Origin: Rhodobacterales bacterium LSUCC0387
Lineage (GTDB): Bacteria; Pseudomonadota; Alphaproteobacteria; Rhodobacterales; Rhodobacteraceae
NCBI GenBank assembly: GCA_015689775.1
Contig: WVSR01000001.1
Coordinates: 1 to 64,000 of the forward strand
DNA: 64,000 bases
Direction: 5' to 3'
A model generated the notes under the pieces. The model was not told where the DNA came from and did no database searches. It saw nothing but the letters and a program-made list of their open reading frames with translations. Each line of letters opens with the position of its first letter. Positions within the stretch are counted from its first letter, which is position 1. A program made the translations under genes and the position numbers. Positions 16,855-26,183 of the stretch are shown in pieces.

Positions 16855-17004
16855 CTGGCCTCTCCTTTTTTCATCGGCGCAGCTTGGCTGCACCCTGTAA
16901 GGATTGGGACGCGTCCCTTTCCCAGTCACTAGCGTGGTTCGGCACATCATGCGCGCATGATCCTGCCTCCCACGAATGAGCGGCGTCTGCGCGCCGCAGT
17001 CACA
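16855..17004 (-). promoter_or_regulatory. rplK leader with four hairpins
   Basis: The nusG-rplK spacer holds four consecutive inverted repeats: GCGGCG/CGCCGC (16980-16997), a perfect 16-base palindrome ATCATGCG/CGCATGAT (16946-16961), the 12-base palindrome GGGACG/CGTCCC (16906-16917), and GCAGC/GCTGC (16879-16891). The Shine-Dalgarno follows. Position and structure suit L1-mediated autoregulation of rplK-rplA, or processing. The L1 site is inferred, not demonstrated. Confidence 0.55.
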
Positions 17005-17538
17005 TCAGGCGGTTTTTGACACCTGCGTGAATTCCAATTCCACGGGCGTTGCGCGCCCAAATATCGAGACCGTCACCTTGAGGCGCTGGCTCTCATCATC
17101 AACTTCTTCGACCATGCCCTCGAAATCTTCAAACGGCCCGTCATTAACCTTAACCTTTTCACCCACATCAAAGGTGATGGTCGAGCGGGGGCTTGCCCCG
17201 CCCTCTTCGACACGGTTTAAGATCGCGTTCACTTCGTCATCGCGCATCGGCATTGGTCGGCCCTGCGACCCGAGGAACCCTGTGACACGCGGAATTGACG
17301 AGACGGCATGATAAGCGCGGTCGGTCAACTCCATGCGCACTAAAACATAGCCAGGCATAAAGCGGCGTGGGACGGTTACTTTCTTGCCACGGCGAATCTC
17401 AATCACTTCCTCTTCAGGAACGAGAACTTCTTCTATCTCATCCTCGAGGCCCTTTTCGGCCACGGCGTTTCTGATCTGCTCGGCGATGCGCTTCTCAAAA
17501 TTTGACAGCACGCTCACCGAATACCACCGTTTCGCCAT
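17005..17538 (-). CDS. nusG: Transcription termination/antitermination factor NusG
   Basis: Elongation factor that contacts RNA polymerase and Rho or S10, 177 aa. The N-terminal NGN domain ([19 protein letters not shown], then [13 protein letters not shown]) is followed by a linker and a KOW domain ([22 protein letters not shown]). It lies 192 bases after secE, longer than the usual spacing, and ahead of rplK. Nothing coding was seen in that 192-base gap. Confidence 0.97.
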   Translation of the reverse strand: MAKRWYSVSVLSNFEKRIAEQIRNAVAEKGLEDEIEEVLVPEEEVIEIRRGKKVTVPRRFMPGYVLVRMELTDRAYHAVSSIPRVTGFLGSQGRPMPMRDDEVNAILNRVEEGGASPRSTITFDVGEKVKVNDGPFEDFEGMVEEVDDESQRLKVTVSIFGRATPVELEFTQVSKTA

Positions 17539-17730
17539 CCGCTTCTTCCATCCTCAAAATAAGGCGCGATTGTGCGCCAATTATTTTAGTATCCGACCGC
17601 TTGGCATCATGCCGCACGTGCCGTCCTGAAACAAAAAAATGAGCGTGTATCTCGAATCGATACACGCCGCCAGGAAACATTCTCCGCCCCTCTACCGCCC
17701 AAAATAGAGAAAATCAAGGGTTCAAGGGTC

Positions 17731-17922
17731 TCAGCCTACCGCCGTCAGCATTAATTCCAAGCCTTGGCGGATCAGCCAATCGACCATGAAAAAGAACAAC
17801 GCCGCCAAAACCGCCATCGCGAATACCATCGCGGTAGTGGTCACGAGCTCGCGGCGGGTCGGCCAAACGATCTTGGCAATCTCGGCGCGAGTTTGTTGAA
17901 CAAATTGGATCGGGTTGGCCAT
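17731..17922 (-). CDS. secE: Preprotein translocase subunit SecE
   Basis: Clamp subunit of the SecYEG channel, 63 aa, the short one-helix form usual in alphaproteobacteria. The conserved cytoplasmic helix (EIAKIVWPTRRELVTTT) is followed by one membrane helix (MAVLAALFFFMVDWLI). It follows tRNA-Trp on the same strand and precedes nusG, the classic tRNA-Trp-secE-nusG order. Confidence 0.95.
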   Translation of the reverse strand: MANPIQFVQQTRAEIAKIVWPTRRELVTTTAMVFAMAVLAALFFFMVDWLIRQGLELMLTAVG

Positions 17923-18025
17923 GGTCTTTTACCTTTTTCGCTTGTCGGCTGATATAGGCAAGTACGCCCTGTGATGCAAGCCGCGAAGCACGCTGTGTGC
18001 CATCCAAAGCCCATGAACAGAAAAG

Positions 18026-18101
18026 TGGCAGGGGCAGCAGGATTCGAACCCGCGGCCTACGGATTTGGAATCCGTTGCTCTACCAACTGAGCTATACCCC
18101 T
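18026..18101 (-). tRNA. trnW: tRNA-Trp (anticodon CCA)
   Basis: A full cloverleaf can be read: seven-base acceptor stem AGGGGTA/TGCCCCT including one T-G pair, D-arm with GCTCAGTTGGTAGAGC, an anticodon stem ACGGA/TCCGT with loop TTCCAAA giving CCA, and a T-arm with GTTCGAATC. The discriminator base is G, as expected for tRNA-Trp, and CCA is encoded. It leads the secE transcription unit. Confidence 0.97.
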
Positions 18102-18114
18102 GTGGCCGTGCATG

Positions 18115-18143
18115 CTGATAGCGGGGCTTGGCCCCCAATGCAA
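18115..18143 (-). promoter_or_regulatory. Promoter of tRNA-Trp-secE-nusG
   Basis: On the minus strand TTGCAT (18138-18143) is followed after 17 bases by TATCAG (18115-18120). The -10 ends 14 bases before the tRNA, leaving a leader of about seven bases. It probably drives the tRNA and the downstream secE-nusG-ribosomal genes. Confidence 0.55.
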
Positions 18144-18225
18144 GAGGAAGGCTGCGCAGATTTCCACGCCTTACCTCCCGCTTGATGCTTGCGCGGCGGG
18201 ACAGTTTGCGCGATTGAACCTAGCT

Positions 18226-18936
18226 ATGACCAAAGCCGCCACAGACTTACGCAAAAGGATCGCAAATTCCGCCTTCGCAAATCACGCGGTTGCAGCGGTG
18301 TTTGGGGCTTGGGCACGGTTAGTGCGCGCGACCTCGCGGCGCAAGGAAGAGGGTTGGGCACAGGTTGAGACGGCACTTGCCACCCATGGCGCTGTGATCA
18401 TCGTTTGTTGGCATCAACGGCTGATGATGACGCCCTTTATGTTTGATGTTGCGCGGCATCGTTGTCGCAGCCTAACTTCCGATGCGCGTGCAGGGAGGTT
18501 GGTGGGCCATATCCACCGCCATTTCGGCTATGAAAGCGTGCCGATGCCGCACGGTATCCTTGGTGCCGCAGAAATGCGCCTGATCCTCAAAGGGTTGCGC
18601 GAGGGCATCTCGATAGGTGTCTCGCCAGATGGACCACGCGGGCCGGCGCGAGTCGCAAAATCAACCCCGATCCAATGGGCGCGTTCTGCCCAAGTGCCTG
18701 TGGTCAGTTTTACCTTTTCAGCCAAACATTATCTCAGATGGCCGACATGGGATCGGCTGATCTTCCCGCTGCCCTTTACAAAACTACATCTGCGTTGGCG
18801 GGTTTGGGAGGAGACTGTGCCCTCAAAGCTCTCGGACGCCGAGACCGCCGCATTTGCCCAAAGGCTGCAATCCTTTATGAATGCAGAGGCGCTCGCAGCA
18901 GATCGCATGGTGGGGCACAAAACTACACAGCTTTAA
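18226..18936 (+). CDS. DUF374 lysophospholipid acyltransferase-like protein
   Basis: 236 aa from the ATG at 18226 (MTKAATDLRKRIAN). The frame is open from 18112, but that stretch would overlap the tRNA promoter. The DUF374 signature GVSPDGPRGPA lies near residue 165 and VCWHQRLMM near residue 65, matching the acyltransferase-fold family that may modify lipid A or glycerolipids. The exact substrate is unknown. It is the only plus-strand gene in the first 20 kb. It separates tuf copy 2 from tRNA-Trp, which are adjacent in many bacteria. There is no obvious Shine-Dalgarno. Confidence 0.85.
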   Translation: MTKAATDLRKRIANSAFANHAVAAVFGAWARLVRATSRRKEEGWAQVETALATHGAVIIVCWHQRLMMTPFMFDVARHRCRSLTSDARAGRLVGHIHRHFGYESVPMPHGILGAAEMRLILKGLREGISIGVSPDGPRGPARVAKSTPIQWARSAQVPVVSFTFSAKHYLRWPTWDRLIFPLPFTKLHLRWRVWEETVPSKLSDAETAAFAQRLQSFMNAEALAADRMVGHKTTQL

Positions 18937-18941
18937 TCAAA

Positions 18942-18967
18942 AAAGCCGCACGCAAAGGCGCGGCTTT
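18942..18967. terminator. Bidirectional terminator between DUF374 gene and tuf copy 2
   Basis: AAAGCCGC (18942-18949) pairs with GCGGCTTT (18960-18967). T-rich sequence follows on the plus strand (TTTCTTT) and an A-run (T-run in the other direction) precedes it, so it can end both the acyltransferase and tuf transcripts. Confidence 0.85.
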
Positions 18968-18992
18968 CTTTGGATTTCAAAATAGCGCGCGA

Positions 18993-20168
18993 TCAAGCGA
19001 TGATCTTGGAGACCACGCCTGCGCCGACTGTACGGCCACCTTCACGGATCGCGAAGCGCAGACCGTCTTCCATCGCGATAGGGGCGATCAGCTCGACTTC
19101 AAACTTCAGGTTGTCGCCGGGCATAACCATTTCCGTGCCAGATGGCAGGGTCACAGTGCCGGTAACGTCCGTGGTGCGGAAGTAGAACTGAGGACGATAG
19201 TTCGCGAAGAAGGGGGTGTGGCGACCACCCTCTTCTTTGGTGAGGATATAGGCCTCAGCTTCGAACTTCGTGTGTGGCTTCACAGAACCTGGCTTGCAGA
19301 GAACCTGACCACGCTCAACGCCCTCACGGTCAACACCACGCAGAAGCGCGCCGATGTTGTCGCCTGCTTCACCACGGTCAAGCAGCTTGCGGAACATCTC
19401 AACGCCTGTGCAGGTCGTCTTGGAGGTGTCACGGATACCAACGATCTCAATCTCATCACCCACATTGATCACACCACGCTCAATGCGGCCCGTCACAACT
19501 GTGCCGCGGCCAGAAATCGAGAACACGTCTTCGATTGGCATCAAGAAAGGCTGGTCAACAGCGCGTGCAGGGGTTGGGATGTAGCTGTCAACAGCTTCCA
19601 TCAACGCACGGATCGAGTTCTCACCGATCTCTGCGTCACGGCCTTCCATCGCCGCCAAAGCAGACCCTTTAACAACAGGAATGTCATCGCCAGGGAAGTC
19701 GTAAGAAGACAGAAGCTCACGGATTTCCATCTCAACAAGTTCCAACAGCTCTTCGTCATCAACCTGATCGACTTTGTTCATGTAAACAACCATCGCAGGA
19801 ATACCAACCTGACGACCAAGCAGGATGTGCTCGCGCGTCTGGGGCATAGGGCCGTCCGCCGCGTTCACAACCAAGATCGCGCCGTCCATCTGAGCCGCAC
19901 CCGTGATCATGTTCTTCACATAGTCAGCGTGACCGGGGCAGTCGACATGTGCGTAGTGACGCGCATCTGTCTCATACTCAACGTGCGCAGTCGAAATCGT
20001 GATCCCACGCGCCTTCTCTTCAGGTGCGCCGTCAATCTGATCATATGCCTTGAAATCACCAAAATACTTGGTGATCGCCGCTGTCAGTGTCGTCTTGCCG
20101 TGGTCAACGTGACCAATCGTGCCGATGTTCACGTGCGGCTTATTACGTTCAAACTTTTCCTTTGCCAT
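18993..20168 (-). CDS. tuf: Elongation factor Tu, copy 2
   Basis: 391 aa, full length. It keeps the usual Gly220 in [12 protein letters not shown] at the start of domain 2, unlike copy 1. Identity with copy 1 ends right at the start codon: the flanks differ immediately (ATGATGGCA context there, GGGCTATGGCA here). The Shine-Dalgarno is weak (AGGG). The gene stands alone, downstream of a lipoprotein and parC on the same strand, and ends in the bidirectional terminator. The near-identity of the pair fits ongoing gene conversion. Confidence 0.98.
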   Translation of the reverse strand: MAKEKFERNKPHVNIGTIGHVDHGKTTLTAAITKYFGDFKAYDQIDGAPEEKARGITISTAHVEYETDARHYAHVDCPGHADYVKNMITGAAQMDGAILVVNAADGPMPQTREHILLGRQVGIPAMVVYMNKVDQVDDEELLELVEMEIRELLSSYDFPGDDIPVVKGSALAAMEGRDAEIGENSIRALMEAVDSYIPTPARAVDQPFLMPIEDVFSISGRGTVVTGRIERGVINVGDEIEIVGIRDTSKTTCTGVEMFRKLLDRGEAGDNIGALLRGVDREGVERGQVLCKPGSVKPHTKFEAEAYILTKEEGGRHTPFFANYRPQFYFRTTDVTGTVTLPSGTEMVMPGDNLKFEVELIAPIAMEDGLRFAIREGGRTVGAGVVSKIIA

Positions 20169-20294
20169 AGCCCTGGCGCCTCATTTTCTGGGGGCAAAAT
20201 CTGTGCCCGAGTTCAACACGCGCGCTCGTTACGAGGCTTGAGACAAAAAATCAAGACGACATTCAGACCATTCAGCCAATGGTTGGAAACTGGC

Positions 20295-20996
20295 TTAGGG
20301 CGCAGGACGTGGGACGGGCGTGAAAGTTGGCGTGGCACTGGTTTCTGCCACGACCATTTCAAGCGCTTCAAAAGCCGAGAGATCAGCCTCAGCCAAAGGA
20401 TCCGGGGGCACATCAAACCCTTCAAGCGCCGCATTTGCCGCATCGGGATCAATGCCAAACCATTGCGGGTTTTCAAGCATCCACGCCTGCACGCGCTTGG
20501 CCGCGTTGCGGGCCAAAATCTGCATCTGTTCTTCGCGGTCATGGGTGAATCCCGACCCAAATATCGTATCGGGTGAAGCGCCCTCAAAAATGGTGATTTG
20601 GTTAGGCGCATCATGCAATTTCACCCCTGCCGCATCATCCCAAATATTAGCAGAAATCACCAAAACCGATTTTGGGCTAAGAAGGACGGGGATACCAGGA
20701 GGGGCCAGAGAATAGGCATCAACACTCAGCGCAATATGGTAAAGCTTATCCCCCTCATATGCGCCAAAGCGGCGATTAATCTCAGAGGAGATCACCGCAA
20801 TCCACTCTTCGGGTGTGGCATCGCGTGAGGGGGGAACTTGCTGCATCTTGTCAGCAACAACAATATTGAAACCCAAGGCAAAATCCCCCATTGGGATTTG
20901 CGGCTTACCCAAAGGATCGGGAACGGCACAACTAATCAGCAGCAGGGCCATAATCCCCGCCGCAACACTGCGCCTTGAGAATGTTAAAAATCGCAT
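20295..20996 (-). CDS. Predicted lipoprotein, function unknown
   Basis: 233 aa. It starts MRFLTFSRRS, then a hydrophobic segment and a lipobox-like LISC with Cys23, so it is probably a lipoprotein. The mature part has no domain I recognise; the C-terminus is Pro/Thr-rich. Similar unnamed lipoproteins are found in Rhodobacteraceae. It starts 27 bases after the parC stop on the same strand and is probably co-transcribed with it. Confidence 0.7.
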   Translation of the reverse strand: MRFLTFSRRSVAAGIMALLLISCAVPDPLGKPQIPMGDFALGFNIVVADKMQQVPPSRDATPEEWIAVISSEINRRFGAYEGDKLYHIALSVDAYSLAPPGIPVLLSPKSVLVISANIWDDAAGVKLHDAPNQITIFEGASPDTIFGSGFTHDREEQMQILARNAAKRVQAWMLENPQWFGIDPDAANAALEGFDVPPDPLAEADLSAFEALEMVVAETSATPTFTPVPRPAP

Positions 20997-21023
20997 AACA
21001 GACCCTCAATGTTGTCAAAGCAG

Positions 21024-23327
21024 TTATGTAAAGCGATTATCCCTCGGGAAACCGCGCGGTGCCATTCGCCCTGCTGTGGCCCGCTTGCCAATCCAATCGG
21101 CAAGTTCTGTTTCCGTGCGGGTGCGCCCCGCAGGATCAGACCAACTTAGACCATTGGCCAAACGCAAGCCGCGCGCATCGACCAAACCGCCATCTTTGTA
21201 TTTTTGCAGCCGCACACCTTTGCCGCGCCCAAGTTCGGGCATTTCGTCAAGAGGGAAGATCAGAACCTTGCGATTTTCACCCACAACAGCGATGTGATCA
21301 TCCTCTGCCGCCAATCTATGGCAGACAACCGCACGCACACCTTCGCGCAAGTTCAAGACTTGCCGCCCTGTGCGCGTCTGCGCCAAAACCTCATCTTCAG
21401 CAACGAGGAACCCATCACCCGCACTGGACGCCAAAAGTAATTTCTGCCCCTCAAAATAAGGGAAGAACGCTAAAATCTCAGCCTCATTGGGCAAATCCAC
21501 CATCAGGCGCAAAGGCTCGCCCAAACCACGCCCGCCGGGCAGGTTTGATGCTTGAATCGTGTAGAAACGTCCGTTGGAGCCAAAAGCCAGCAACTTATCC
21601 GTTGTTTCCGCATGAAACAGGAAACGGCCCTCGTCGCCATCGCGGAACTTCATCTCAGTGCCAAGATCAACATGGCCTTTGACCGCCCGCACCCATCCCA
21701 TGGCTGAACACACCACCGTAATCGGTTCACGCTCAATCATCGCCTCAAGCGGCAGATCTTCAATCTCGCCCGCTTCGGCAAAGGCGGTGCGGCGTGCGCC
21801 ACCTTCGGAGTTTGCGCCAAATTTCTTGCGGAATTCACGTAATTCATCGGCAATCCGTGCCCATTGCAGGCTTTCGGTTTCCAACAAATCCTCCAGGCCC
21901 ACACGTTCCTCCATCAGCGCGTCACGTTCGCGCTGCAATTCCATCTCCTCCAGTCGGCGCAGACTGCGCAGACGCATGTTGAGGATGGCATCAGTTTGCG
22001 TTTCGGTCAGTTCGCCCTCGCCCTCAGGCGGGGTCTGATAATCCAATTCGGAGGTGGCGCGCACGAATGTGCGCGACCAATCTTCACGCATCAATGCGGC
22101 CTTGGGATCTTGATCATAGCGGATAATATCAATCACGCGATCAAGATTGAGGAAGGCAATCAGAAAGCCCTCGAGAACCTCTAAGCGGTAATCGATTTTT
22201 GCCATGCGATGCTCAGAACGGCGGATCAACACATCGCGGCGATGGTCAAGGAAGGCGCGCAGCACTTCCTTGAGGCTGCACACTTTTGGCACGCGCCCAT
22301 CAATGAGCACATTCATATTAAGTGAAAACCGCGTCTCAAGATCTGAATTTCGGAACAGCATCCCCATCAAAACTTCGGGGTCTAAATTGCGCGAGCGCGG
22401 CTCAAGCACGATGCGAATATCTTCGGTCGATTCATCCCGCAGATCCGCCAAAATCGGCACTTTTTTCGTTTGGATCAGTTCGGCCAGCTTTTCGATCAGC
22501 TTGGATTTTTGAACCTGAAACGGGATCTCTGTAACCACGATCACCCACGATCCGCGGCCTTGATCCTCGACCTCCCATTTTGCACGCAAGCGAAACGCGC
22601 CACGGCCCATGCGATAGGTTTCCGCGATATTATCACGCGGCTCGACAATCACGCCGCCTGTGGGAAAATCAGGGCCTTGGATATAATTCAAAAGTGTTTC
22701 ATCGCGGGCATCTGGGGTTTTGATCAAATGCAAACACGCGGCGATAAGTTCGTCCAAATTGTGCGGCGGAATATTCGTGGCCATGCCCACCGCAATCCCG
22801 CTGGCCCCGTTTGCCAAAAGATTGGGGAAGGCTGCAGGCAAAACCTCAGGTTCCATCAAGGTGCCATCGTAATTTGGGCGGAAATCAACGGCGTTTTCAT
22901 CCAACCCTTCAAGCAGCGCCTCAGCCATCGCGGTCATACGCGCCTCAGTGTATCGGCTTGCAGCGGGGTTATCGCCGTCAATATTTCCAAAATTTCCCTG
23001 ACCATCGACCAATGGATAGCGCAGGTTAAAATCTTGGGCCAAGCGCGCCATTGCGTCATAAATCGCGGCATCGCCATGTGGGTGGTAATTCCCCATCACA
23101 TCACCCGAGATTTTCGCAGATTTACGGAAGCCCCCGTTCGAGGCCAGACGCAACTCGCGCATTGCAAACAGGATGCGGCGATGAACAGGTTTTAGGCCAT
23201 CACGCGCATCAGGTAGGGCGCGATGCATGATGGTGGACAGCGCATATTGCAGGTAGCGCGTGCCAATGGCACGGCTGAGCGGCTCAACTTCCCGCTTCTC
23301 GTCAAAACTGTCATTCTGCTCGCTCAT
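21024..23327 (-). CDS. parC: DNA topoisomerase IV subunit A
   Basis: 767 aa from MSEQNDSFDE at 23327; the frame runs open to 23456 but the extra 43 residues have no family support. The catalytic tyrosine is in AASRYTEARM. The quinolone-region motif reads HPHGDAAIYDA, so alanine stands where E. coli ParC has Ser80 and aspartate where it has Glu84. This is common in alphaproteobacteria. The choice of parC over gyrA rests on NIDGDNPAASRYTEARMT and on the C-terminal domain, which lacks the GyrA box QRRGGKG. Confidence 0.92.
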   Translation of the reverse strand: MSEQNDSFDEKREVEPLSRAIGTRYLQYALSTIMHRALPDARDGLKPVHRRILFAMRELRLASNGGFRKSAKISGDVMGNYHPHGDAAIYDAMARLAQDFNLRYPLVDGQGNFGNIDGDNPAASRYTEARMTAMAEALLEGLDENAVDFRPNYDGTLMEPEVLPAAFPNLLANGASGIAVGMATNIPPHNLDELIAACLHLIKTPDARDETLLNYIQGPDFPTGGVIVEPRDNIAETYRMGRGAFRLRAKWEVEDQGRGSWVIVVTEIPFQVQKSKLIEKLAELIQTKKVPILADLRDESTEDIRIVLEPRSRNLDPEVLMGMLFRNSDLETRFSLNMNVLIDGRVPKVCSLKEVLRAFLDHRRDVLIRRSEHRMAKIDYRLEVLEGFLIAFLNLDRVIDIIRYDQDPKAALMREDWSRTFVRATSELDYQTPPEGEGELTETQTDAILNMRLRSLRRLEEMELQRERDALMEERVGLEDLLETESLQWARIADELREFRKKFGANSEGGARRTAFAEAGEIEDLPLEAMIEREPITVVCSAMGWVRAVKGHVDLGTEMKFRDGDEGRFLFHAETTDKLLAFGSNGRFYTIQASNLPGGRGLGEPLRLMVDLPNEAEILAFFPYFEGQKLLLASSAGDGFLVAEDEVLAQTRTGRQVLNLREGVRAVVCHRLAAEDDHIAVVGENRKVLIFPLDEMPELGRGKGVRLQKYKDGGLVDARGLRLANGLSWSDPAGRTRTETELADWIGKRATAGRMAPRGFPRDNRFT

Positions 23328-23516
23328 TGCACAACCTGATAGGTAGTTTGACCCGACCAAACAAGCGCCCCGTGCGCCCATTGCGATAAATTCTTCCTCG
23401 CCTGCGCAGTTTTTTGCCCCAGATGGCCAGAATAGCAGGCCGCCGCTGTGATCCATGATTGCGCATTTTGTGCATCACACATAGGCAAAGACTGCGACAG
23501 GGCAAAGGCAAAGACC

Positions 23517-24344
23517 ATGACAAAATCCATTCTTGTAACAGGCTGTTCGTCAGGCATCGGAGCGTGCTGCACGCGCGGGTTGCGGGCACGCGGTTGGCGG
23601 GTGATCGCAAGCGCCCGCAAAGCGGCGGATGTTGCAGCGCTGCGCGCTGAGGGGTTCGAGGCCGTGCAATTGGATTACGCCGACCCTTCATCTGTGGAGA
23701 CAGGGCTTGCAAACTGCCTTGAGATAACGGGCGGCACCCTTGACGCGCTCTTCTCAAATGGGGCCTTTGGTATCCCCGGCGCAGTCGAAGATTTGCCACG
23801 AGGCGCTTTGGCCGAGATCTTCGAAACCAATGTGTTTGGCGTTCATGATCTCACGCGCCGCGTGATCCCTGTGATGCGCGCACAGGGGCATGGCCGCATC
23901 GTGCAACATTCGTCTATCTTGGGGCTTGTGGCCTTGAAATGGCGTGCGGCCTACGTGTCGACCAAGTTTGCGCTTGAAGGGCTGACCGATACGCTCCGCC
24001 TTGAGATGCGGGATTCAAATATCAGTATCAGCACATTGAACACGGGGCCCGTCACCTCGAAAATCCGACAGAATTCTATCCCGCTTTTCGAAAAATGGAT
24101 TGATTGGGAAAATTCTGCACGCGCAGATCAATATCGCAATGACTTGCTGAAACGCCTCTACCAGGATCGCGGGCTAGACCCGTTTGAACTGCCACCCAAG
24201 GCGGTTCTAAAGAAGCTTGTTCATGCGCTTGAGGCATCACGCCCCAAGCCGCGCTATTACATCACAACGCCAAGCTACATCATTTCGACCGCAAAGCGGG
24301 TTTTACCGACCCGCGCCCTTGATTGGCTGATCGCAAAAGGGTGA
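23517..24344 (+). CDS. SDR-family oxidoreductase
   Basis: Short-chain dehydrogenase/reductase, 275 aa from the ATG at 23517. The cofactor motif TGCSSGIG is at residues 8-15, and Arg-rich residues after the second strand suggest NADP(H). The catalytic Ser and the YVSTK motif (around residue 155) are present, followed by NTGPV. The extra C-terminal 60 residues and the PKPRYYITTPSY segment are typical of SDRs annotated as retinol or 3-oxoacyl reductases. Substrate unknown. It is divergent from parC. Confidence 0.88.
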   Translation: MTKSILVTGCSSGIGACCTRGLRARGWRVIASARKAADVAALRAEGFEAVQLDYADPSSVETGLANCLEITGGTLDALFSNGAFGIPGAVEDLPRGALAEIFETNVFGVHDLTRRVIPVMRAQGHGRIVQHSSILGLVALKWRAAYVSTKFALEGLTDTLRLEMRDSNISISTLNTGPVTSKIRQNSIPLFEKWIDWENSARADQYRNDLLKRLYQDRGLDPFELPPKAVLKKLVHALEASRPKPRYYITTPSYIISTAKRVLPTRALDWLIAKG

Positions 24345-24449
24345 GATTGCCGCATCCGTCCATTGCCCTCTGGCAAAAATAATTCGCCTCTGTGAAAAAC
24401 GCCCTAGCTGTGGCCTATCACAGACCACCACGACCTAAGGGAAACCCAA

Positions 24450-24647
24450 ATGATCAACGACCCGCTTTTTATTGTTGTCGCCTTGGCCTGTCTGGTCGTT
24501 GTGGCGATCTTGTTTCTTGGCATTAATTCCTTCCGCAAAGGCACCGCTGAAAGCGCGAAGCAATCAAATAAATTCATGCAAGCCCGTATCATCGCACAAT
24601 TTGTGGCGGTGATTTTGATCGTTCTTTTTGTCATTTTGCGCGGCTAG
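24450..24647 (+). CDS. Small twin-transmembrane-helix protein (HIG1-like)
   Basis: 65 aa: a hydrophobic helix (residues 6-25), a polar loop (NSFRKGTAESAKQSNKFMQAR) and a second helix (46-63). The layout matches small twin-helix inner-membrane proteins related to HIG1, which in mitochondria and some alphaproteobacteria associate with cytochrome oxidase. AAGGGA lies seven bases upstream of the ATG. It precedes the adenosyltransferase by 24 bases and is probably in the same transcript. A role in respiration is only inferred. Confidence 0.75.
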   Translation: MINDPLFIVVALACLVVVAILFLGINSFRKGTAESAKQSNKFMQARIIAQFVAVILIVLFVILRG

Positions 24648-24671
24648 GCAGCTAATCAAGGGAGCAGAACC

Positions 24672-25253
24672 ATGGTCGTTTTGAACAAAATTTACACAAA
24701 AACAGGTGATGACGGTGAAACCGCCCTGGGTGATGGCAGCCGAGTGGCGAAACATTCCGTGCGCGTCACCGCATATGGAACCGTGGACGAGTTAAACGCG
24801 ACCTTGGGCATTGCGCGGCTTGAAGCCGGTGACGCGATGGGTGCGCATCTTGCCCGCATCCAAAACGATCTTTTCGACCTAGGGGCCGATCTTTGCACCC
24901 CAAATATCGAGAAGGACGCCGAACGCCCCTATCCCACCCTACGCATCGTTGAGACGCAAGTGACGCGTTTGGAAAAAGAAATCGACAAGATGAACGCCGA
25001 TTTGGAGCCTCTGCGCAGTTTCATTTTGCCAGGAGGCACGGCCTTTTCGGCACATCTGCATATGTGTCGCACCGTCTGCCGCCGCGCCGAGCGGAATTGC
25101 GTGGAATTGGCAACGATGGAATCGGTCAACCCTTTGGCGGTGAAATATCTAAACCGCCTCTCCGATTGGTTCTTCGTTGCGGGTCGCGTGGCCAATGAGG
25201 GTGGCAAAGCTGATATTTTGTGGACACCAGGCGCCAATCGCAAGGCTGAGTAG
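24672..25253 (+). CDS. Cob(I)alamin adenosyltransferase, PduO type
   Basis: 193 aa. Transfers the adenosyl group of ATP to reduced cobalamin to make adenosylcobalamin. The family start IYTKTGDDGETALGDGSRV carries the ATP-binding motif; RRAERNCVELA and NRLSDWFFVAGR near the C-terminus carry the conserved Arg and Asn residues. AAGGGAG lies upstream of the ATG. The product is needed by the mutases of the ethylmalonyl-CoA/propionate routes, which fits mcd and etfBA nearby. Confidence 0.94.
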   Translation: MVVLNKIYTKTGDDGETALGDGSRVAKHSVRVTAYGTVDELNATLGIARLEAGDAMGAHLARIQNDLFDLGADLCTPNIEKDAERPYPTLRIVETQVTRLEKEIDKMNADLEPLRSFILPGGTAFSAHLHMCRTVCRRAERNCVELATMESVNPLAVKYLNRLSDWFFVAGRVANEGGKADILWTPGANRKAE

Positions 25254-25421
25254 GTTACCGCAAACAAGCCTTTAAAATTAGTTTTCCTAAAAGCAGCGCC
25301 GCGTTAGAGCGTCTCAGATGCCGCTTTTGGTCTGTTGCCGCAGAGAATCAGCGATTACAACGGCCTCTGAATAATCGCGCCGCGGCGCGTGATCGAAATG
25401 TTTTAACTGGAGAACGTGCGG

Positions 25422-26183
25422 ATGAAAATTCTGGTGCCGGTCAAGCGCGTGATCGACTATAACGTAAAAGTTCGTGTCAAAGCGGATGGCTCGGGTGTTG
25501 ATCTCGCCAATGTGAAAATGTCGATGAACCCGTTTGACGAGATTGCCGTAGAACAGGCAATCCGCCTGAAAGAGGCGGGCAAGGCTAAGGAAGTGGTGGT
25601 TGTGTCCATCGGCGTCAAACAGGCGCAAGATACATTGCGCACCGCTTTGGCCATGGGTGCAGATCGCGCGATCCTTGTAGAAGCCGCCGATGATGTGCAT
25701 CAGGACATCGAGCCTTTGGCGGTTGCCAAAATCCTGAAGGCTGTGATTGCAGACGAGGGTCCAAGCCTTGTGATTGCAGGCAAGCAGGCCATCGACAATG
25801 ACATGAACGCAACGGGTCAGATGCTTGCCGCCCTTTTGGGATGGAGCCAAGCAACCTTTGCCTCCGCTCTTGAGGTCGAGGGCGATAGCGCCACTGTGAC
25901 CCGCGAGGTTGATGGCGGCCTTCAGACGGTTAAGGTCAAAATGCCCTCAATCGTCACAGTTGATCTGCGATTGAACGAGCCGCGTTACGCTTCACTGCCA
26001 AACATCATGAAGGCGAAGAAAAAGCCCCTCGATGAAAAAACAGCGGCAGATTACGGCGTGGATGTGACCCCGCGTTTAACAGTGATCAAAACGACCGAGC
26101 CAGAAACCCGCAAAGCGGGGATCAAGGTGGCATCGGTTGAAGAGCTTATCTCGAAACTCAAAGACGAAGCGGGGGTAATCTGA
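25422..26183 (+). CDS. etfB: Electron transfer flavoprotein beta subunit
   Basis: 253 aa. With EtfA it carries electrons from acyl-CoA and related dehydrogenases to ETF-ubiquinone oxidoreductase. It begins [23 protein letters not shown] two codons earlier (25416) is only three bases from the Shine-Dalgarno GGAG, while the ATG at 25422 has the normal nine. The family segment around the conserved leucine loop ([21 protein letters not shown]-type) is present. The stop overlaps the etfA start. Confidence 0.96.
   Translation: MKILVPVKRVIDYNVKVRVKADGSGVDLANVKMSMNPFDEIAVEQAIRLKEAGKAKEVVVVSIGVKQAQDTLRTALAMGADRAILVEAADDVHQDIEPLAVAKILKAVIADEGPSLVIAGKQAIDNDMNATGQMLAALLGWSQATFASALEVEGDSATVTREVDGGLQTVKVKMPSIVTVDLRLNEPRYASLPNIMKAKKKPLDEKTAADYGVDVTPRLTVIKTTEPETRKAGIKVASVEELISKLKDEAGVI

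Noticed and set aside
15883-16932. 349-codon plus-strand frame opposite rplA and rplK
   Set aside because: Shadow of two essential ribosomal protein genes.
23311-23799. 162-codon minus-strand frame upstream of parC
   Set aside because: Antisense to the SDR gene and the divergent promoter region; Arg/Pro-rich shadow composition.
24365-24385. Terminator-like TTGCC/GGCAA hairpin after the SDR gene
   Set aside because: It is followed by A-rich sequence on the plus strand, not a T-run, and the stem is only five pairs.
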